Assembly (NCBI GenBank): GCA_022453515.1
Contig: JAJNNY010000094.1
Span: 31,973-95,972, forward strand
Reading direction: 5' to 3'
Source of the DNA: Astrocystis sublimbata
Lineage: Eukaryota > Ascomycota > Sordariomycetes > Xylariales > Xylariaceae
Length of the DNA: 64,000 bases
Shown: piece after piece, positions 11,001 to 22,699 of the stretch
How positions within the stretch are numbered: the first letter of the stretch is position 1
Layout: each line of letters starts with the position of its first letter
Translations under genes and position numbers: made by a program
Notes under the pieces: generated by a model
The model's input: the letters and a program-made list of their open reading frames with translations, nothing else
Database searches by the model: none
What the model was told of the DNA's origin: nothing

Positions 11001-12158
11001 TCAATCCATCTCATCCATGTCCCCACCCCCCGCCACGTCTCCCTCGTCCACCAAGAGGCCAATGAGACAGCTACTCATCATAGTCTCGTAGTTGACCCAG
11101 GGATGGATCTCGCCAAACAACTTGGTCCCGTCCCTGCCGGCGGCCCTCAGCAGCTCGGGCTCCCCGCCCGGGTGGAAGGGCAGGTAGGGCGTCATGTTGT
11201 ACACGCGGCCGCCGAGGGCGGTCCAGGCGTCCTTGCCCTTGCGCCCCGTCATCTTCCTCAGCGCGGACGGCGTGACGCGGAGGTAGGGCGCGTCGGGGCC
11301 CAGGCCGCGCAGGTCGGCGGCCGGGTGGTTCGCCAGGCGCGCCCAGTCGAGCGGGGAGTGGCCTGGTTTCAGGGTCACTTTCTTGGACGGCTTGGCCGGC
11401 TTGGCGCTGTGCGTGGGCGGCGGCGCGAGCGTCGAGGTGCCGGGCTGGCGGTCGTAGGATCGGTTCGGGAGGGGCGAGGGCCGCGCGGGGGGCGCGAGGG
11501 AGGATGTCGCGGCGGAGTTGGCGACGGGGTTGAGGCGCGGGGGCCGAGGAGGCGGGGCCATGGATGGCATCTTGGGTGGTTGTGTTGGTGTTGGTGTTGG
11601 CCCCAAGGGTGGCGATGGTAGTGAGAGTGTCGGTTGTGCCATTGTTGGTGTCGCGGCCGAAGGCGAGAGGGAGAAGGACGGGATGGACCCTATGGCGGAG
11701 TCCCGGTCAGGGGCCGGTGCCGGGACGGCCGAGGCTTTCGGAGTCGTCTGCGGCGATGCGATCGTGAACAAGGGTGGCTCGGTGATAATGGGTTGATGTT
11801 CTGTCGCCGACTCTTTCTCTACCTGGGTTGCTATGTCTCCCGCTGCCTCGGTCTCTGGCGCAAGCGTGATGCTCGGGATGGGGCCGCGATCTGTTTGGAC
11901 ACGCCTTCGCACAGACGGGCTGCTATCTTGTCCAGTGGCGGCGACAGCAGCGCCGCTAGAGCTTCCCTGGGCGGAGAGATGGTCTTCGTCTGTCTCTATG
12001 CGTTCCGTACCAGCGGCGGAGGGTGAGCGGGTCGAGGGCGGCTGCTGTATGGTGGGCGATCCGCGGAACAAGGCAACAAGGGTCTCGATCAGAGGTGGTT
12101 TTCGGATTGCGAGATACACAACGGACGCCAAGATGAGTGACCAGCCCAGCAAGGCCAT
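11001..12158 (-). CDS. Membrane-anchored cytochrome-b5-fold protein (Irc21-like)
   Basis: Single exon, 385 residues. An N-terminal hydrophobic helix (about 2-19, MALLGWSLILASVVYLAI) looks like a signal anchor. A long disordered region rich in Ser, Pro, Thr and Ala follows (about 35-265). The C-terminal ~110 residues hold a cytochrome b5-like heme-binding domain: YNMTPYLPFHPGG with the first axial His near 327, and GRDGTKLFGEIHPWVN with the second near 348. The order and the GRD.T..F.EIH.WVN block resemble yeast Irc21 and other stand-alone b5-fold oxidoreductases, rather than microsomal cytochrome b5, which carries its anchor at the C-terminus. The likely role is electron transfer or heme binding at the ER or a related membrane. 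The specific partner is unknown. Confidence 0.85.
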   Translation of the reverse strand: MALLGWSLILASVVYLAIRKPPLIETLVALFRGSPTIQQPPSTRSPSAAGTERIETDEDHLSAQGSSSGAAVAATGQDSSPSVRRRVQTDRGPIPSITLAPETEAAGDIATQVEKESATEHQPIITEPPLFTIASPQTTPKASAVPAPAPDRDSAIGSIPSFSLSPSAATPTMAQPTLSLPSPPLGPTPTPTQPPKMPSMAPPPRPPRLNPVANSAATSSLAPPARPSPLPNRSYDRQPGTSTLAPPPTHSAKPAKPSKKVTLKPGHSPLDWARLANHPAADLRGLGPDAPYLRVTPSALRKMTGRKGKDAWTALGGRVYNMTPYLPFHPGGEPELLRAAGRDGTKLFGEIHPWVNYETMMSSCLIGLLVDEGDVAGGGDMDEMD

Positions 12159-13395
12159 GCCGGGAATTTACCGGGAATTTATAAATTAGATCCGAAGTCA
12201 GCTGGGCTTGCTGTCCGTAGTGAGAGGCCTGGCGTGGGGAAAGAAGGAGTGGAGTTGTGTCGCTAGGTACCTAGGTATTCTTGTTGTTGATGAAGATGAG
12301 ATGTGTTAGGAATCTTTTTTGGCTTGCGACTCGGCCGCCCCTAGGTCGGCCCCCTCGGCTACCTCGGACTCTAGGCAACATTTGAACTTTTGCGACACGC
12401 TAATAGCGGGGTGAAGTACCCGACTCGGGAGTATCCTTGGGTTATGCAGGGTCCTGCGCCCCCTGGCGAGCTGGGTAGGGGTCAAGGGCTCGAGGGGTCC
12501 CCGGGTTTCGAACAGGCGGGATGATCCGCTGTTCAGATCACCATCATCCCCATAACTGATACGGGATGGCAAGGACACTGACTCGACCGATCGAGGGCGT
12601 CACGGTGCATTGTAGAAAGACTTTCGATCGGAAAATAGGATGTATTGGTAGAAGTTCCGACTATGAAGCCTAGGGCGTGCAGGTAGCTGTTTATGTGTGA
12701 GAACTACATATGTAGGCTACAACTGTAATCACTTCTTCTGTGTACATACCTGCGGTCTGGGATGTTCAACTAGAGTTCATTCGTCAAAATCCGTATGTTT
12801 GTTGCATGAGTGATGTCACCCCTGCTTCGCATAGAATAAGCCCAACAATGCCTTTACGCCTTCCTTTCTTTGGTTTTAGTCGAATCGTACACGGATCGTT
12901 TCTATTTAATCTAACATCCGAAACAATTCATGTTGCACCAATGGAATCTCCAACTTGAAATAGCATAAAGCTACTGGCTGGTGTGTAATAATGTGAGGTA
13001 GACATGCGAATTCGTGCACTATCCACTTCCGCATCAAACCTCCAGCACATCATCATGATGTACACCAATGATTTGTTCTTACTTTGTAGGCACAACGATG
13101 CTTCAAAGATTGGCGCCCAACATCGACTCTGTGAACTTTTAAGGTCAAGAATTCAGATCATGCTTACCTACATATACATCCATGCGAAAATGTACTCAAT
13201 TGAGAACGAAGATGGGCGTGTTGTTCGAGTCAGCCAATCCTGGTAAGGCAGCGTATAGGAGCATGTTTTCTCAGCCCAATATAGTAGTAAAAGACTAAAA
13301 CAACAGATGAATTTGGAACACTGTCTTATTGAATTCCGGTGAGAACTTGACTATTGCATAGTTGTGATTGCTATGTAGGCAAACCTCCTAAGCTG
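12159..13395. other. Intergenic; no gene seen
   Basis: A TAGGTACCTAGGTATT motif lies at 12264-12279, about 100 bp upstream of the b5-like gene start. A GC-rich block at 12335-12560 contains a minus-strand open frame that begins with GTG only, so I do not call it. The rest is AT-rich with no coding signal. Confidence 0.5.
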
Positions 13396-16300
13396 TCATG
13401 GTCGGGGATACCTACGTACGTTTCCTCTTGTCTTTCTGGTAGGAGACTCATAATAGACCGCACAGTCGCTGTTTCTATTAGATTTACTGGCAATAAACGA
13501 AACGATCAAGGTCTCAAACACATGTGGTCTTACCTCAAGATGATCTGCACTTCCAGCTTGGGAGTCTAGCAGCAAGCCAGCCAAGTCCTCCTTCTTCTTC
13601 TGGAGCTCCATCACACGCTGAACGAGTTGTTAGCGTAGCTCCCAGATACCATATTGCAGTACTCACTTCTTCAAATGTGTCTCGTACGTAGAATCGCACG
13701 GTGGTAACTTCCTTCTTTTGTCCCAGTCTGTGCACTCGAGCGAGTGCCTGTTCCTCCAACGTCGGATTCCTGCGTAGGCATGTATTAGTCTTAGGATATA
13801 CGGATAACCGTGTCATTCAACTTGCCAATGTGGCTCCAGGAGGTAAGCTCTGGATGCTTCTGTCAGAGTTAACCTGCCGACCAAACGTCAGTTTCAGTTT
13901 CATCGCAATGTTGAACGGTGAAACCAGGCTGTATACTCACCCGACAGCGCCACATGTGAGCGTCAGCAGTAACACTTGGACGCCGGAGTCCATTCGAAAT
14001 CTATCGATAACCCCTTTCCTTTCCCTCTGAGGCACCTTCCCATCGAAACGAAGATGGCCGATCCCTGCTTGCTTGAGACCGTGTTCGACAACATCTAGCG
14101 TCATGCGCCACGTCGAGAAGACAACACTGTAGAGTGCCCGGAATTATTAGTTTTCCATTTTTAGAACATGACCTTTTAGAGGAAGTTTTCATGTTGCTGG
14201 GACTCACCTCTTGACTCCTGCTGGCTGGCGACCTAGTTCCCCGACCAATGCCGCTATTTTAGAGGGCAGCCCTGCGACCGTATTGATGCTTGCAAACTGA
14301 CTTGTGGCTTCGATGGAATCCTCTTCCAATGCGGATCGGCTGAGGGAAACTGCCGCCATAGAGTGCGGTGGCTGGTGTCCGCAAGCAACGGTTCGTGGTG
14401 GCGACTGCGTGCAGTCCGAGCAGAAAAACCGATGGCACTGGGAGAAAAGCGGTGGTTCCTCGAGCATCGTTTCCGTCATGATTACGGGTAAGCCGCATAA
14501 GTGACATGCCATCGCAGTCGTTTCGAAGTGAAAGTTAAAGGTCATCTGTGCGGTCTTTATCCAGTCTGTCTCATAGACACTGTCGTATTCACCTCGAGGG
14601 GAATACTCAAGACCCAAATTACAGATCAGCCGCATCTGGTTAATTTGCTGGATGACATTCACGAATCGAGGAGCTCTGCGGTCCGCTTTTGAGAAAGCTG
14701 CTTCCTGCATAGTCGCGATAGTCTGTGTCTTGACATTGTCGTACAACGTCCTCTCCTCGAGCGAAAACACAACGGCATGGCGATAATCAGTGCGAGTGGG
14801 GCGATTGATCGTCGTCTTCGGACGTCTAAGTAGGAGGCACTGAGCCAATATTTTCAGGCGACGTACGGCCTCCTCTGCTTTGTTCGACTTCCAAAGGTGT
14901 GTGATATCGCTGTCGAATCTTTTTATATCGTCGTAAGGGTACACTTGAATAAACTTGAATAGCGCGGCCAGGTCAGACAGCTTATTCTGTATGGGTGTGC
15001 CTGTGACGGCCCAGCGCCTGTCAGAGGAGAGGGCACATATCGCTTTCGCCATTCGAGAACCCGCGTTACGGACGAAGTGTGCTACAGTTGAATAACAGGG
15101 TCAGCAAAGTAGGTCAACTTTATGGCTTAGAGCGGAATTACCTTCATCGAGGATGACCCGCTTCCATTGCGTTGAAAATAGAACGGATTGGTCTGATTTA
15201 CTCCCATTTTTCCACTCAGCAGAAACAGTGTGGTAAGTTGTCAGGACAATGTTTGCGCTCCGTGTCTCCAGGGAATCTGTCATCCGCGACTTGCCGTGGT
15301 GTCGACGCCACGTTAATTGACCCAACTCTACGTGACTAACCCAGACGTTAGTTTGCCAGTCAACTGAAGAAAGCCACACGGACTGCTTACTGTGACAGTT
15401 GTTCCTCCCATGTGTCAATTACTGTAGAGGGGTGGATTAGTGTACTTAATCAAAGCTTTCATAATGTTGTGTGCTGTTGATACTCACAAGGGGGTGGAAG
15501 CACAATTAGAGTTGTGTTACTGGTGTTGCCTTCCGAAATCTCGGTATCCACAAAGTCTGCCTCTAGAAGATCTGTAGCAACCAAGGCAATCATAGTCAGT
15601 GTTTTACCCAAGCCCATAGGATCTGCAACGATCCCTCCGAGAAAATCTGGGGGCGGCTTAGATTGATGAGAGCCAGATACGAGGTTAACGAAGCTGATTG
15701 GTATTAGAGACCCAAAGGATATATACAGATGGCTGGGTTGGCTCTTACGAATGGTCCTGTGACCGTCGTACTCGTGCCCAGATATCTTTGCTTGAGTCAA
15801 AGGCCCATCCCTGTTCGCGTCGTAGCATGAAAGTCAGTGCCTGCATTTGGTGCCTATCGAAGTCAGCGAGTACGTGAGAACTTCAATGCATTTTCTACAA
15901 TTACCTCTCGAGTGATGTCTTGATGGCGTCAGGTTGTGGCGTCTCGGCGAGCTCCTCGTTGGCATTCAGGATAGCTAGTAGCTCGGACCGCTCCGGTATG
16001 ATCTCAGATGAGCCCAGCTCCGTAATATTCATGATACTACTGATCTCCGAGGTCATCGGCAGCAACACGAAGTCAGTCGACGATAGTCGATGAGGATTGC
16101 AATACTTGACTTCCCAATCACAATGTCGCGGGTCTTGTAGATATATGTCATAACTCTGGAAGAAGGCACCCAGCTCCTCGCAAAGACTTAAGGGCCCATA
16201 GAGAATGAAGTTGAGCGAACAGGGGATCGTTCTAGTGCTCCGTATTCGTCTCTTGGCCTTTGCTTCACTGTCATCCTCAAGGGTACAGCTTATCTGGAGC

Positions 16301-16669
16301 CGAACTGTCGGCTCTTCGAAGATTGCCTCTAACAATTGCCTATGTTGGACATGTATGCTGCCATTGGAGTATCTTTCGTGAGATAGTGTAAATGTACTGC
16401 ATGAATCTAACTGTGCAGGCATTGATAGTCGAGTAGGCTCTTGTTCGGTAGGCTGTGGACCGGGCGTGAACTCGCACTCGCCAGTGATCCCAGAAAACTT
16501 CAATATCTCATGTTAAAAGCTGTGCTTTTAGACTTGCAGTGGCAGCTGCACTCACCGAGCCAAAACAAACAGTGCAGTCGCTCGAATTCCTATATTTGGG
16601 AGTCTCAGGTGCATGCACGACATCATCCACAACTCCCCAGAAACCCGACCTCTGATGGTGTTCATCCAT
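13396..16669 (-). CDS. SNF2-family helicase-like ATPase with RING-type cysteine cluster
   Basis: DNA-dependent ATPase of the Rad5/Rad16-like fungal SNF2 group, expected in the nucleus in chromatin remodelling or repair. Eleven exons fit in phase: 16669-16556, 16497-15905, 15853-15749, 15693-15488, 15421-15391, 15335-15142, 15081-14208, 14126-13941, 13873-13826, 13769-13667 and 13617 onward. Motifs in order: HQMQALTFMLRREQGWA (Q-like block), Walker A DPMGLGKT, VLTTYHT, DEAH (split by an intron), GTPIQNKL, an inserted cysteine cluster (CHLCG...CHRFFCSDC) resembling a RING finger, VVFSTW, and helicase-C HWNPTLEEQALARVHRLGQ. The intron at 13770-13825 uses a GC donor. The first 250 residues are unrecognised. 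The 3' end is unsure: a GT donor at 13533 may lead to another exon; reading through ends at 13396, giving about 892 residues. The gene is divergent from the NLR-like gene, 392 bp away. Confidence 0.85.
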
Positions 16670-17061
16670 CCTCGCCAATTCCCGTTCGGGAACATAAACC
16701 ACGGATAACTTGCCAGGTCAACGACAGGCTTGATTAACTTGTGATGCGCACACCATCAAGCAATTTCGAATTAATAGCCAGTAAGGCTGTGTTTTCCATC
16801 AGATGTCGCTGAGCTACGTCTTCGTTTCAATTGGGAATTCGAGGGTCTGCATAGTAATCACTGCTTATTGGTTCAATTTGGTTGGGGGCCGTTGGCACAG
16901 CCGCAATCTGCAAATACAACCTGCAATGCACTCTGCCACTCCAATATCCTTCGTAGGCCGCACTCTCTGATCCTCGGCATAACTCTTGCTATCGGCATGA
17001 CTTCTACCTTTGTTTATTCTTAATAGTCAATAGTGTTTCCGGACATCGTAGGTCGCCGAAA
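16670..17061. promoter_or_regulatory. Shared divergent promoter, SNF2 gene and NLR-like gene
   Basis: 392 bp separate the two start codons, which point away from each other. No clear TATA element or operator is visible. The short distance means that regulatory sequence is probably shared. Confidence 0.4.
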
Positions 17062-20000
17062 ATGCCTCTGAGGCAAAGGGACCCAGCGACCGCGAAAGCG
17101 CAGAGTGCAATCGAGAGTGCCTTTCGTGAGATTGAGAAGGCTGTGTCGCCAGCCGACTCGAAAGGCTTCGAGAATGTCTCGTTGGACGACGTACGGAAGA
17201 CGGCTCTAGACATCGAGAATCAATTAGCGGCGCGACAATCTTTACGCAATATGCGTCGTCTTGAACCACTGTTTTCTGGTCTGAACTACTACTCAAAAGC
17301 CATCGAAACACTTTGTAACGGAACTCCTTATCTGTCTTGGATTTGGGCTCCCATTTCGATAATTCTGAAGGTGAGAAACACGGGCAATTCCTTTAAGTTG
17401 GGCTTGTCACTCCTCAGCACAAATACCAAGTGTCGCATATGATACATATACTCTGACACCGAGTAACTATTCAGATATCATCGGACTACGCTGAAGCTTT
17501 CGAGCAAATAATCAAAGCGTATTCACGCATTGCCGAGTATCTCACAAGGTTCAAAGTTCTACAACATTCTTTCCGACAAAACCCTGCATTTCAACAGACG
17601 CTAGCTGTTTTCTACGCGGATATACTCGAATTTCATAAAGAAGCATACAAGTCCGTTCGGCGAAGCTGTGTGTTCTGCCACCGTACAATATACTCCCTTC
17701 TCTCTGACATCCCTTCTAGCATGGAAATTGTTCTTCCTCACGTCTTGGGGTCGGTTTCAGGGCCGGTTTGATAACATTTAGACGATCTCAAACGCCATGG
17801 AGACCAACTGGACCATGAGGCAAACGCGTATAACATTGCGGAAGCGAAGAACATGAGAGAAAGTCTTCAAGAGTGGCGACAGGAGAGTCTCCTCAAAACC
17901 AATCAGGGGGAGAAGGAACAAAATGACCGTCAATTACAAGCTATCTGCAGCTGGTTGCGAGCCAATGACTCTGACCAGGTGGTTATCTATGATCAAGTAT
18001 CAAGCGAAGCATCTCGTCATCCTGGCACTTGCTCTTGGATAATTTCCCAAGCCATGATCGCGAGCTGGCTTGGCAAACAGAGTAATAGTCCGATTCTTTG
18101 GCTCCAGGGAAATCCTGGATGCGGCAAAAGCGTCATCTCTACCCAGATCATCAACTTCCTTGGCACACAGAGTTCCATTATAATATCCCATTTCTGCGAC
18201 TCGTCCTACGCCTCATCAACACAGTACGAGGAAATTTTAAGGTCACTTCTGTTCCAGGTCGTCCGCAATAGCGGTTCAATGGCAGCTTTGATCTATGGAC
18301 AACACGTGGGAAGAAGGGCGGCAAGTATTGCTATTCTTGAACAGCTATTGCAGTTGGCTACTGCCGCGGTCACAGACGATCTTGGCGACAACCAAGCTGT
18401 ATACATGATTATCGATGGAATCGATGATATGGAGCTCGACAAACAAAAGCGATTCCTGACTCTCTTAAAACGCATATCCCGAGATAACCTGTCTCGCTCT
18501 CATAGTGCAGTCTGTAAAATCCTTGTGTCTTCTCGATCGACACAACTAATCAGGCAGTCCCTTCACAAGAAGGTCACTGTGTCTCTGAGTGATGAGAAAA
18601 GCAGATTGACAGGAGCAATTGCTACATACTCAGAACAAAGACTGAAAGCGCATCGTTCTAAGTTCGCTGAGTTATGCCTTCGGGACTCAGACTTGATGGA
18701 CATTGCTCGTCAAATCGCACAAAAGGCAGATGGTCAGAACTTCATACCTGCGCCTTACTCAAGCAGTGTGCTAACCTTGGTAGGGATGTTTCTTTGGGCA
18801 CGATTGGTCCTCGATTACTTGATTCACAACATATTCTACAGCAGCCAAGAAGTACGAGACGCCGTCGATACGTTACCTCGAGTTTTGGCTCAGTTGTGAG
18901 GATTTATGTCAATACTTAGGATATCAGCAAGCGAACTAACATTGTTTCCATAGCTATGAACGAGTTTTAACGCAGTTGATTACAAGATTTGACGCTCGTT
19001 CCATCAACAGGCTACGAACGATATTTGGTTGGATTGCATTTGGAAGACGTCCACTCCAACGAGCCGAGTTCCGTTCGGCACTCTCTTACTGTACTGGCAA
19101 TACTTCAGTGGAGGAGTTGACACCTTCTCATATTTTCGACATGTGTTCAACCCTTGTTGAGGAACGCTCCGATTCGAGTCTGTGGTTTATACATGTCTCA
19201 GTCAAGGAGTAAGCTACATGTGTCTTGTACTCTGTACTGTACGGCTAACGATTGGCATATAGATACCTCCAAACCTATGAGAGCGTGGTTCGGCTAGATC
19301 CAAATCGAGCGTATCTTGAGCACGCCATCACTACCGCTACCTGCATCTCGTCCGGCCTCGACGTTTTCCAACCGGATTATCCCGCCCATGCCCGTTCCAA
19401 GCGGATGCTTAGAGGGCTACACGCATTTCACCTCTTCGCATATGACCATTGGATCGACTGCGTCCTCCACGCGCTCGCGCTAGGGAATGTTGAAAGAGAC
19501 ATGACGCAGCTGATCTCAATTGTATCTGAAGTCTCCCAGAAGCTAGCAGTCTCGGCTAATATACGTATAGGACAAGATGGAGATGTTGCAGGTACTCTCT
19601 CGGAGCCCAGGCTTGAGTTCCTCAGACCGTTCCCGCCGTTACTGTCTGTTGCGAGGGCGTTTATATCAGCTCGTACCCAGAAGACGGCTGGCTACGTAGA
19701 TGGCCATGGTATGTATATGTGTTTCCCACCTTTGCCTGTATCTTACATGCTTCTAACTTGACCTTGAAGATACGATAGTTAAAGTTACAGAGCTTCGAGA
19801 TGTGTTGGATAACTATCAAGTAGCTCTCAGAGAGTGTCTTGCATTGCAGGATTACCCAGGGTTTAGTGCAGAAGAGCTCGCTCAATTTCGGCTTAACCAC
19901 AGAGGATCAGGTTACGTATGCCGATTCTCAACTTGCTCTGAAGGCTTCGAAACCGATGAACAGCGAATTGATCACGAGGTATCGCATGCACCACTTCTGA

Positions 20001-21488
20001 AGTGCCCTATTACCACATGCCAATACCCGCCCTTCCGAACAAAACAAGCGCTAAAGCGTCATGAACAAGTTTGTCATGAACATGTCCTGATCATACCTAA
20101 GATGAAGACGATCAGACGGGCCAGCCATATCACTAGGATCGATCGCGACCTGGAAAAGCCTATGGCATCTTTTCTTCCTGGGAAAGGTATGTTGCAAGTT
20201 ATCGTATAGAAACTCATGCATCAATGAAAACACGCTCTGCTAACGTACCGCCATCAACTTCACGTAGGGACCAGCTCGAACCATGCATTACAAGACTACC
20301 AAATGCAACTATTGCTGAAAGAGCAGCAAGATCAGAAGAGGCCAATGATGTCAAGACATGAACAAGAACGTTACCCAGCATCTCCCCCACCTCCAAATCA
20401 TGACGACTTACCCGGCTTTGATTTCGACATGTTCTTGCCAATGCAGGAGGCAGAACGGGAGGAAGAACGACATTCAAAATCTCCTCCCACACATCCATAT
20501 CTCATCAACCCAGCACTATTCTCTCAGGCTACTAATCCAATACCTGCCCCTGAGCTAGAAAGGGCCCTGAAAGAATCGGGAAAGGCAATGGATGAAAAAC
20601 TTGAACAACATATACATGTGAGTATCACTTAATTGCAATGCATCGAAACCCATGCCTCAATTGCCTGCTCTGCTAACATACCATTATTAGCTTCGCACAG
20701 GGTCTATGACGAACAATGAATTCTTGCAGGACTACGGAATACAGGACTACGTAATAGAGGAAAGGTTGTTGCGCAAACTGCAAAATGAGAAGCTTATGGC
20801 AAGACAAGAACAAGGAACACGCCCATCAGGCAATCGTTATAAGTGCCAGTTTGGTACATGTAAGAGCAAGGCGAAAGTTTGGAAACGAGATAACTTTAAG
20901 GCACATTTACGACGTGTTCATCAGAGGCCCAATATATCCGAGAAAGAACTCGAGACCTACATTATTAAGTAAGGACCCCAGCATGACTACTCTACGAACC
21001 AGGTCCTAATTACTTATCACAGACCACCCTCTGAGCCGATGCAGGCCATGTTCGATACTTCACATGGCTCCCAACAGGATAGTATGTCGGTACCTCACAG
21101 TCTTCCGGATGTACCCAACGGCCAGCCGAATTGGTCGTCATTCTCAGAGGTGTCTAAGCCTGGAGAGCAACTGAGCCCGGTGATGGATGCGACTAGTCCA
21201 ATTCTCAACATTACCGTCACGCCCCAGGAGTTCCAGAGTGCAAGGAATCACAAACGTTTCGAGAACGTACCAGATGATAAACTTCGAGAAATGGTGTACC
21301 AGATAAAGCTGCATACGTACAGGGAGGTCGCTGCCAGCCAAGCATCCCGAACCCCGAAAGCCTCCAACTTATCATATCTGTTGAATAGACCCAAAGGACC
21401 CGATGATCCCAACCGGGTTCCGCAAACGAGGGCACCAGAAGAGCAAAGAAATGCAGAGGCGGAGATGCAACAACGACAACAACTATAA
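17062..21488 (+). pseudogene. NLR-like STAND protein: DUF7708-like, NACHT and C2H2 zinc fingers; frame broken
   Basis: Fungal NLR-like NTPases act in non-self recognition and programmed cell death, though this zinc-finger subtype is little studied. Ten exons fit: 17062-17370, 17475-17667, 17720-18732, 18784-18895, 18954-19208, 19263-19708, 19770-20186, 20268-20617, 20691-20968 and 21023-21488. The N-terminus (about 70-200) resembles the DUF7708 region that precedes fungal NACHT domains (YLSWIWAPISIILK, then SWGRF..RFDNI). NACHT has Walker A GNPGCGKS near 18107 and Walker B-like MIIDGIDD near 18406. ADGMFLWARLVLD and FGWIAFGRRPL are typical post-NACHT blocks. C2H2-type fingers lie at 19914-20080 and 20838-20925 in place of ANK, TPR or WD repeats. 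Lesions: a one-base loss at 17775-17781 (RFDNI stops at TAG while DDLKRHG continues in the next frame), and TAA at 21486-21488, after which 51 more coding-like codons run to 21644. Confidence 0.8.
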
Positions 21489-22699
21489 CACAGTATGGCC
21501 TTGCAGATGCAGAATGAGCCCAAGGCAAGAGAAGAAGAGAGAAAGGCCGTCTCTGAACGGGGAACTGAGAAGGCTAGCAGTCAAGCCCGTGGCACAAGTA
21601 ACAATGAAAGCCAGATGGAGGCCCTTGCCCCATCGCAATACTGAATATTCGAGTAAACAATAAACGATAAATGCAATCCGAGTTTTCGACTTTGTTTATG
21701 TATTTGATCTGCTACATGGCTTCGTTGTTTCGGTGTGGCTTGCCACGTCCACTGTGAGGCGCACTAGTTCATATGGCATGCAGTATTATGGGTATAAGTG
21801 ATGCGCTCGATCTTCGCTGGGCTGGGCTGGGCTGGGCTGGGCTGGGCACGAGTCGGACCTGAGCATCTGATCCGATGGTTGAAACATGAACAGTCTGGCA
21901 ACGGCAACAGGTTGGATTGATGTGCAATATGTATGATATTACTTACGAGTACAATGGTTTCTTTCTAAGTACTGTAGGTAGCAGGCCGGCTCAGCCGCAA
22001 AGAGGGCTGTCTGTCTGCAGTGGGCTGATTGATGGAGGATGTGTGGTGCAATGGAGAGTGGTGGCTAATAATCATCGTATAAGTGCTAACTTTAGTGACC
22101 TAATCGCACTTGCAGTGGGCGTCTTACTCGGTCCAGGGTTGGCCCGAGCGAAAATGCGGTGTGCATGAGGAGACAATCTCGTGGTTGTCATTGCACGGCC
22201 ATGCTCCTGCCCGGGAACCAGGCTCGCCAGGGAACATCCCCCACACGAGAGCGATTTCTCTGTTAATTTTGGCAGAGGTATAATGACGTGGATTGATGAG
22301 ATTCCATGCAATTGCATTGGCTCATGAGCAATGCCCATGCCCATAAACTACTGCACACTCGCCAATCTATCTACCTTACCCAAGAATCGATTGTGCCTTT
22401 TGCAAACCCTCTGGCATTCTGCGAGATTTGGAGAGATGCAACTTCTGCCCAACAGAGATTAATTAATTCAGCAAGGGGGGCCTCACCGTCAAGACTCGGA
22501 AGACCACGGACTAGCGGGACGCCGGAATCTTACGCTATCCAGCCCGCCTAACCCAAGGTGGCAGAATCCAGCCTGGCCGGACGAATAGGGGACCAAGGGG
22601 AAGCAACCGACAGCTTTTTCTACTGCAACCCGAGCAGCGCGGGCTCTCACCTCGTGCACTAGTTGTTGCTTGCAACCAGCCAATTGGACGGGCATCACA
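21489..22699. other. Intergenic with (GCTGG)n repeat
   Basis: The first 156 bp (21489-21644) are an in-frame continuation of the NLR-like gene. After that no gene is recognised. A pentanucleotide repeat lies at 21816-21845. The 3' part is the likely promoter or leader of the coiled-coil protein gene. Confidence 0.5.
21816..21845. repeat. Microsatellite (GCTGG)6
   Basis: Six perfect copies of GCTGG, in non-coding sequence. Confidence 0.9.

Noticed and set aside
12306..12578. Minus-strand 90-codon open frame in a GC-rich block, considered as a small gene or structured RNA
   Set aside because: It starts only with GTG, shows no domain, and the sequence lacks the core motifs that I checked for SRP RNA, RNase P RNA or tRNA.
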